64,000 bases of DNA from Zygaena filipendulae (lineage: Eukaryota > Arthropoda > Insecta > Lepidoptera > Zygaenidae). Below, piece after piece: positions 56,471-64,000 of this stretch. The translations under genes were made by a program, and so were the position numbers. Location: the NCBI GenBank assembly GCA_907165275.2, contig OU015655.1, forward strand, positions 13,900,501-13,964,500, read 5' to 3'. Within the stretch, counting starts at the first letter, position 1. Each line of letters begins with the position of its first letter. The notes below the pieces were generated by a model that was given only the letters and a program-made list of their open reading frames with translations, was not told where the DNA came from and searched no databases.

Positions 56471-56760
56471 AGGTAAGTACTAAGTAGGTAACAATACTAC
56501 TGACGTAATTAGCTAAGTTGTATTTATTCATACATTTTTATGGTGTACTTAATGACTATCTAGTTAACTTCAATATATTTGGAGTATTTATTTGAATAAA
56601 AATGTGACATGTAAATTAATTTTACGAATAAAGATGTCATGTTATGTTATGTTATGTTATGTAATCGCACTATATTACGTATCTGTTTGTCATATTGCTC
56701 TTACTTCTTTGCTTGGTCCGATCGCAATAAGACAACCATACCATGTTCAGTTTAGTTAAG

Positions 56761-57140
56761 TGCCTGCGCAGACTATGCGACAGGTCGTTGTGTCTTCACC
56801 GAGAACGAAAGAGCGCGCTCCGACTGTAGCTTACTGCGACTCTGACCCCAGTGTGCGGAGCTTTGAGCAAAATATATGAAAACCCTGCGGTTTCACCCGC
56901 AGTAATTCCGGAGTTTCCGCGGGTATTCCGGGATAAAAAGTACCCTATGTCCTTCTCTGTACCCCTGACAACGTGCATGCTAAATTTCATCCAAATCCGT
57001 TCAGCCGTTTTTGCGTGATTGAGTAACAAACATCCAAAGTGTGCACACTATCACATTTATAATATTAGTGAATTGTAGGCGGTGCAGTCTGTCGTCGCGT
57101 CTAGTCGTCGAGCTGTCGCGTGTCGCATAGTGTGCACTGG
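56761..57140. repeat. MITE-10, TIR element with a Helitron inside
   Basis: tgcctgcgcagactatgcga and tgtcgcatagtgtgcactgg form imperfect inverted ends. A Helitron occupies 56880-57069 (ctgcggtttcacccgcagta to taatattagt). A related single end is at 7770 (tgcctgcgcacattatgcga). Confidence 0.6.
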
Positions 57141-57470
57141 CTCTAAAGATTTCAAGTCTAGATACACGGCGGTGTGTCAGCCAAGTTCGCAAAACTGAAG
57201 ACCATGGGTTATATTACACGAACTATTCCAGGCCACTTTTGATCCCCTTAATCTTATGACATCAATGGAACGCACCCATTTCAAGAATTGTTATATTACC
57301 TACTTCACATACTCGTAAAGTTCTCGTTTATTGTGGAGTAAAAGAGGACATAAACTGCTTTTTATAGTCATGTGCATAAAATAAACTGTTGCCATTATTG
57401 GCATGAGAACCCTCCGTTGGCAATAAATAATTGCTTTGTCACCTATTTAGAAAATGTCATTTATTTACAA

Positions 57471-57672
57471 CTAGCTGCTCTCCGCGGCTTTACCCGCGGT
57501 AATTACGGAGTTCCCGCGGGAATTCCGGGATAAAAGTACCCTATGCCGGGATAAAAATATTTTCCGTACCCCTTACAACGTGTGTGTAAAATTTCATGAT
57601 GATCGGTTGAGGCGTGAAAGCGTAACAAGCAAACAAATAAACAAACTCACTTTCACATTTATAATGTAAGGA
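57471..57672 (-). repeat. Helitron-like element, full form
   Basis: ctagctgctctccgcggctttacccgcgg to tttataatgtaagga. Confidence 0.8.
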
Positions 57673-57679
57673 TATACCC

Positions 57680-59780
57680 TCGCGATTGAAAAACGAAATG
57701 TAGAGCGAGATGATAGCGGGCATTAAAATAATGTAGATACAATAAAGTTTTATTTTTGAAGTGAAATTTTTTTTAACTATCGCGCCAGAAACCACAAACT
57801 AAGCTTGTTTAGATCAAAAACCAAAAAATACAAAAAGGACAGACTTGGAAACAATAACAAAGTTGAACATCTATGTGCGTAATGTACTTATTTACCTTTA
57901 AAATTCGAATGCAACGGTGAAATAAAATGGAAGACAAAAAAATAAATCATTTTTTTATTATTATTACTTATTCTAAAATTGTCTTAATTTGATAAGTGTC
58001 AGTATGCCGGTGTCTGATTCGAGCAAACTCCATTGAGGTCACTCAACCCGATCGAATTCTACTCAATAACCATTACCTACGACTCAGCAACGATAAAATA
58101 AATGGGTGAAGATCGGTTGTGTTTACTTAAATCAGAAACCGGAGCAACGAATTATGTAAACTAAACGTAATGTACTAAGTATTCTAACCATATTGTAAAG
58201 AACACAATACGAAATATCAAATTACTCAGTCGGTTAATATAATTTCTCTCTCACGTTCGAAGTTAAAAGCATCCTCGGATTAAATTAATATTAAAACTAT
58301 TGTTATAAAATTATAAAAAAATAATAAGCTATTTAACCTATTTATCTATGGTAAGACGTTATTATAAAGTTATTATACTATAAGATTTCCTTTAAAAAGT
58401 ATAATAGAATAAAGAAAGACACAGTTAGTCGACACTAGATGCCTCTGATCTCGTGATAAATAAGGATAACGTCTAGAACTCTAGACTCAATTCAAGTTTC
58501 AGTATGACCCTTAGGTACTATTGGGGCCAGTGTAGCTAGCTACCTCACCCTGCACTTACGTATAACAATTGTTACTCTGTGACAATATCTGTTATTGCAT
58601 ATTTATTAAAAGCCCGAAAGTTATTATATTTATTGTGCGCGGATAGAGTAAAGATAGTATCAACTATAAAGGTAAGTCAAAGACGCTTATTTTTTGATGC
58701 TATAAGTTATTTTATAATGCAATGGAATTAACGCGCATAGATAAAGTTATGACTGCGTTCCTCAAATCGCAATCGTTGGCGCAAATTAGAAGAAAAAAAA
58801 ATATATTTAGAGCTTTTTTCATTGGATGCTCTAAAATGATAATATTATAAACTGACAATAAAGTAACAATAAGAAAAACCATTTGCCGTATGTACGCCAT
58901 AAGTACAGCGTTTATTAAAATTAGGGATTATTTTTAAAAACAATTTCTAATAAATCATATTTTCTACAATTTAGCTTTTACTTAACGAATTAGTACGAGT
59001 AAATACTTACCTAATTAAAAGTGTCCGTACCAAACTAAACTCAATTTGTTCTGAAGAGCACCTTAAATCAAAATTGGATACGTAATTAATCAGACAACAT
59101 AATCATCGTTATGGCACTGCAATTTTTTTTTTTAAATAATTTTTCTGGAACCTTGATACAATATATTTTATTTAACTAAATAACCCGTGTCTCTAGTACT
59201 TACTAGGAAGACCACTAGTATCTTATCACTATTAAAACTGAATGATCCTACCCACAGAACAGAAAATAACAGATAGAAGGGACATCAACTTAGTTTAGTA
59301 TGAAAACAGATGAAAACCAGTGTCGCCGGGTGATTTTCGCACACAAAACTATGCATCATGCACTAAAACATTTGCTTTATGGTTATGTTTTTACATAATC
59401 ACTGTTACCAAAATTCACAGTTTTGAGAATATTGTGGTAAATATACTTGGGATGGCAGCAAAAGAAGTTTTGGGCAAGTTAGAGCGTTTGCTTTTTTGCG
59501 TTTGCGTTTCTTTTGCAACTGTGGCGCGCCCGCCCCTCCTACAACAAGTTAATTAATTTGCTCTGTGATCCTACCGGTTGAATAATTGAGTCAGCTATTA
59601 GTGGAATGGAATTATTCGATTCATATTAGACACTTTGATCGCATCACACTACGAAAAAACAGAATTCATTACCTTATTTTATAAATAAATAAGTTACCAA
59701 ATGTTATTAGAAACTTGGTTAACTTGTTAATAAAAATATCTGTTTTTTAATGTACCATGTGGCCATCACTAAAAATAGCA
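57680..59780. other. Repeat-poor AT-rich DNA
   Basis: No gene, Helitron or MITE recognised in 2.1 kb. A gapless, insertion-poor stretch can mark regulatory or untranslated sequence, but nothing specific is visible. Confidence 0.4.
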
Positions 59781-59781
59781 T

Positions 59782-59888
59782 GCATGCCTTCTGGTGTTGC
59801 AGATGTCTATGGGCGGTGGTAATTACTTACCATCAGGTGTACCACTTGCCCGTTTGCCCCCTATGACATAAAAAAAAAAAAAAAAAAA
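59782..59888 (+). repeat. Non-LTR 3' tail with poly-A
   Basis: tgccttctggtgttgcagat to gcccgtttgccccctatgac, then 20 A. Confidence 0.75.
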
Positions 59889-61658
59889 GCTAAATACAGT
59901 TGTTCAACTTTATTATTACTGGAATAAGATTTACCGGTCAATTATCGGGTATATGGTTATTTCGAATCTCGCATGTGATGGATTATTTCCAAAGTAAAAG
60001 GAACTGCCAACATGTATACAGTAACAGCAAAGAATGGAGATTATTATTTATAGAAGCGACACTCTCCGCCTGCCACCAATTGCATGCCTCCTCACACCCG
60101 CGAAAGTATCTTGGAAATTCCGAGGAAAGTTTGACACGTGCAGAATCTACATGTGACATTTATTCAGTGACAGCTGACAGTGACTGTCAGCTCGCTGTCA
60201 CCCTTACGATACGCAAACGCGAACAAAACGTGCACGTACGAGCTGGCCGTCTTTACTTGTGAGAAAGTACTTGGAACAGTTCATTTCACAACACGCACAA
60301 AGCAACACATACCTACAGCACAGTAGCTATATATCCACAATATTTGGTCGCTGTATGCAGTATATATTATAATATAATAACATTACATGAGACATTGTTC
60401 GACTTAAGTATACCGAGAAATTAATCTAAAAATGCAACAGTACCTATATTATAATATAATATTAACTTATATGATCAGCGATACGCAGCTAATAGAAGCT
60501 GAAAGCTTCCACTGTAGGTTTCATAAGAACGCTCCGTACTTCCTAATTTTTCATATAATATAGGAAAAGGTGCTGTATTTTGAAAGCACCGAGTCAGATT
60601 TATATAGGGTGTAAAAATACCGGGTGTAAATCTATACAGGATGTAAAAATACCGGCACCATAACCGCTAGGAATCCATATAAAACAGTAATTGTAGTTAT
60701 TCTGCAGTAAAAATATTGTTGGGAAATGTAATTTTATTTTCAGGATTAAAAGAAAATTACAGCGCGCAATGTACTCGCAAATCAACACCACAGTATAACT
60801 ACCTACACGATAACTACCAAGTGACTTTAGAAAAAACATTGGTCACGTGATAAAGTATAAAAATATGCAATAATTAGTATAAAATTTACCAATTTTTGAG
60901 ATTTAATATCTTCAAACCCGTTGATTCCCCAGCTGAAATTCCACGTCTAAAATGTTCGTACTGGTGTAGGGAATACCATAGTTACGGATATGTCGGAGGT
61001 TTCCTGATACCCTGTATAGTTGGAGTTAATAAATCTATCTACTTATTATATATATAAAAGTACAGCAGTTAATTACAAAGAAAATAAATTTCAGTATTTT
61101 TCTAATTAAAACAAGCTAGTTATATGATTAAAGCGTTTAATCAAAACGCAACTCATATCTACCTCTCGGATTAATCAACCACCTCTCTATAAACATTCCA
61201 TACGAGTAAAATACGTTGTGGGCACTAGTTTGAAACCAGAACGGAGTAAACAATTCTAATGTAGCGTCTTCAGAAAAATGTGTGATTATCTCTTTGGTCG
61301 CGGAATTCTATGGAACAATGATATTCGAGTTCTTGATTCAAAACTCATTGCTCCATGAATCTTTTGGAGTAAAAACATACCGACCTAATTTGTTCGCAGT
61401 TATTGTTTTTCGATGGTTATTTGCTCAGTGGATAGGACGATAAATATCTATCGATCAATACAAAAGATTAAGAAAATTTATTTTTTATTGTACCTACCTA
61501 CGGTTCACGTACCTGACAAATAAAAAAAACACTAACTAATATAAAATATGTGACCCACGAAGGTTGCAAAACGGCCACATCATATGAGAAAATATACTAT
61601 AGATGTTAAATAAATTATTATAGTAGAGTATGTTTGTTAACTAAAACTTTTCTTCTAG
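59889..61658. other. Unassigned DNA
   Basis: A 120-codon frame at 59900-60262 has ordinary composition but no splice or start support. Cys/His or domain motifs are absent. No repeats recognised. Confidence 0.4.
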
Positions 61659-61855
61659 GGAAACGGAGCGATAGAAATCTTCGTTTCTTCTTCGCACCCA
61701 ACCGAAGCAGGAGACTCCTGGCTTCCGCCAAGGTGACAGCGTCGGTTCCGTCGTCCATGGCTGATATGAAGCCGCTTTCTGGTCGCGACAGCGCTGGGGC
61801 GTTCGAGGGTAGCAGTGAAAACCATCGGTCTATCTTTGCACTCGAAGACAACTGA
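61659..61855 (+). CDS. Possible terminal coding exon, strand uncertain
   Basis: A GC-richer island in AT-rich DNA. On plus, a strong acceptor (aacttttcttctag) opens a frame reading KRSDRNLRFFFAPNRSRRLL to NHRSIFALEDN and TGA at 61855. On minus, acceptor ttaacccaaaatcag at about 61852 opens IDRWFSLLPSNAPALSRPES to a stop at 61618. Neither product is recognised. No partner exon was found on either side, so it could belong to a plus gene with distant upstream exons or to a minus gene entering from the right. Confidence 0.35.
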
Positions 61856-62359
61856 TTTTGGGTTAAAAAAAAAGAAAAAATATAAAAACTAAAAATCGCT
61901 TTTCTAACAAAAATAATGTAACTGAAAGCTGAAGAAAAGAACGAAAGGTTGTGAAGAGTTCTCTAATAACACGATAAGACGTTTTTGTCGTCTCTATAAT
62001 GGAGACCGTCAGAGCAAAAATAGTTGAACATAACAACATCTTTCGTGTATTGAATGTCATCAATCTGATGTTAAATTTTCCTAATTAGCTTTAGTCATGG
62101 TTGCCTGGAAGAAATTGTCTCTAAGCAATAAGATAGCTCTTTCTTACCTGCCAAATCTTTAGCTTTCGTTTTGAATTTTACTTCTCCGTCAGTACTTGAA
62201 ATGATTCTACATAGATACGTACACTTACCTTTTATTGAGAAGCCATCAAGACACTGATAAAGTTACTTGCAGGTTTACTTTCATTCTGTGTACAATATCT
62301 CAAGTTCGATCTTTCAGTTAATCAATAATATAGATAAATGAAAAACAAAATTTGCCGAA

Positions 62360-62764
62360 GGGGTCATCCATAAAGTACGTCACACTAATTTCGTTTTTTT
62401 CACCCCTCCCTCATCATTGTGACAGTTGTTCACAATTGTGATACCCTTTCTTAGAGTGACGTCACACATTTTGCAATTTTACATCTAGAAATTTGAAATT
62501 TAAAACAGCAGTTCCGACAAATAAAATTTAAACCTTAGGCCCATACGGATAGAAATGGAAATCTTTTTAAGTTTTTCGTTAATACCTCCGACCAAATAAG
62601 AAATGTATTTGGTTCATAGTTCAAATTTTGTATTTTAACACTTAGACGTTTATGATTTTGAAATATGACCCCACGAAACTTAGGACTTCTTCCACCCCTC
62701 GTCACATATCACACTATAACACCCCCTCCCTTCTTGATTTGTGACGTACTTTTAGGATGGCCCG
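62360..62764. repeat. MITE-8, TIR element
   Basis: GGGGTCATCCATAAAGTACG and TGTGACGTACTTTTAGGATG form inverted ends. cacccctcc and accccctccc, next to them, are also mirrored in function. No transposase. Confidence 0.75.
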
Positions 62765-62769
62765 AATAA

Positions 62770-64000
62770 AATAATAAAACCATTTAGGTACATCACATCG
62801 CTATTGTTTATTATGTCCAGTCATATGGTTTCTGTTGATATCTATTTTACAGACAGTTTATACTATTAATAATTATTCAGTTACAATAGTTTTAATATCA
62901 GTTGTGATCAAAAATAAATGGAAGAAACACTTTTCATAAATAAAATAAACATACAATATTTCGGTGATTGGAGGATCGACTCTGATCGGTGACATTCCAT
63001 AAATCGAGATATCGCATCGCAATTATGCTACTGAGACAATTGTGTATTCATAAATTAAAGTTACTTAATGCATGTGCATTAAATAAATAAATATTAAATC
63101 GTTAGGGCAATTTTTCCTACTAATTTCGAAACGTAACTTATTGTATCTTAGTAAAATAAATACCTACTTATTAAATAGGTTCTCGTGTAATTTAAGAAAA
63201 AATATATTGAAATTTTAATATTTTGCATAGATCAGAATACTACCTAATTTCACGTGGTTTAAAACTGCGGGCACAGCTAGTAGCAAATTCAAAGCAGATA
63301 TAATGTAAGAAAATATCTACTGGCCGCTAAACTGAACTACTGTGGTCATGTTTGGTAAGGTGTGATTTAAAAAAAATATATGAAAAATTACATGAAAAAT
63401 TAACCTTATTTTTTATATTTAAGACTAGAACAGAATACTGAATACTCTCCCTTGATAAGTCTCCCATTTAACTTTACATCTTGTATACAAAAAAATGTCT
63501 ATCTCTATGTTTATTGATAGCAAATAAATTAATCATGAATCTTTGGCACAAAAAAACGTAATTATCAAATTAGTCTAATAAGCCATTAACAAAACAAAAA
63601 CTTGTTTATATTTTATTTTTATCTGTGGAGTAAGCTAAATTCATTTACTGTTAAAATATGTCCCAGATACAAAAATAATCGAGAACAGTTTCATTATAAC
63701 CGTATCGTTGGTTCTTATTGAAAAAACATCGTTGGTAGATAATAATTATGTTGTTAAGAGAAATAATAACGATAAAATGGACTCGACTTCATATTTCTCT
63801 TTAGTAATAACATAATATTTGAAGAATTAAGCTTTATTAAAAAATAAACATTCTATTAGCAAAATACTCGTAACAACATGCGTTTCTCATAGCTAACATG
63901 GAAATATTTTTAGAGTTGGCACATTGAGGGTTTTTTATTACTATACCTATACATATGTTTTTTTTTTAATTTACGTCAATAATTGAGTATCTGATTCTAT
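62770..64000. other. AT-rich DNA to the right edge
   Basis: A Helitron 3' scrap (actgcgggcacagctag) ends at 63281. Nothing else recognised. Confidence 0.45.

Noticed and set aside
59900..60262. 120-codon plus-strand frame
   Set aside because: No start context, splice partner or domain; length is possible by chance in unselected sequence.

Overview
The window looks like nuclear DNA from an insect, most probably a moth or butterfly (Lepidoptera). Genes are split by introns with GT-AG junctions. The spaces are packed with repeats of types common in Lepidoptera: Helitron-like elements that start TCCTACTAATATTATAAA and end in a CCGCGG hairpin followed by GCTAG, tRNA-derived SINE pieces, LINE/SINE 3' tails and many short inverted-repeat (MITE) families. 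No bacterial operon, CRISPR array, rRNA or functional tRNA gene was seen.

Layout. (1) 1136-9894, minus strand: seven N-terminal coding exons (253 codons) of a BAG6/Scythe-like ubiquitin-like chaperone; the gene runs off the left edge. (2) 14563-30812, plus strand: a complete 11-exon gene for ER mannosyl-oligosaccharide 1,2-alpha-mannosidase (MAN1B1, GH47; 586 aa), with all expected catalytic and calcium-binding residues. A six-codon upstream ORF precedes its start. Its introns hold MITEs, Helitrons, a 41-bp and a 31-bp satellite, and a Ty3/gypsy remnant. (3) 30813-40694: repeat-rich DNA with no gene, ending in a repeat-poor stretch that may be a long 3' UTR. (4) 40695-41984, minus strand: a three-exon gene for a 197-aa protein with an N-terminal membrane segment and a Cys-rich tail ending in CVLM, a possible prenylation box. 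(5) 43969-45846, minus strand: a 625-codon Ser/Asn/Lys/Thr-rich open frame of unknown function. (6) 45930-64000: repeats and DNA I cannot assign, with one possible terminal exon near 61.7 kb whose strand is uncertain.

BAG6 and MAN1B1 lie head to head, start codons about 4.7 kb apart. Both families act in ER-associated protein quality control: MAN1B1 trims mannose on misfolded glycoproteins in the ER, and BAG6 holds dislocated or mistargeted hydrophobic proteins in the cytosol. Whether the arrangement matters is unknown.

I did not find a clearly new molecular system. The most interesting items are the membrane-plus-CaaX protein, the unknown 625-codon gene with a splice donor overlapping its stop, the BAG6/MAN1B1 pair, the sharp codon-composition change inside MAN1B1, and a MITE family that spreads GTGACGTCAC palindromes. 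Coordinates of exons were derived by hand from reading frames and splice signals; repeat edges are approximate.
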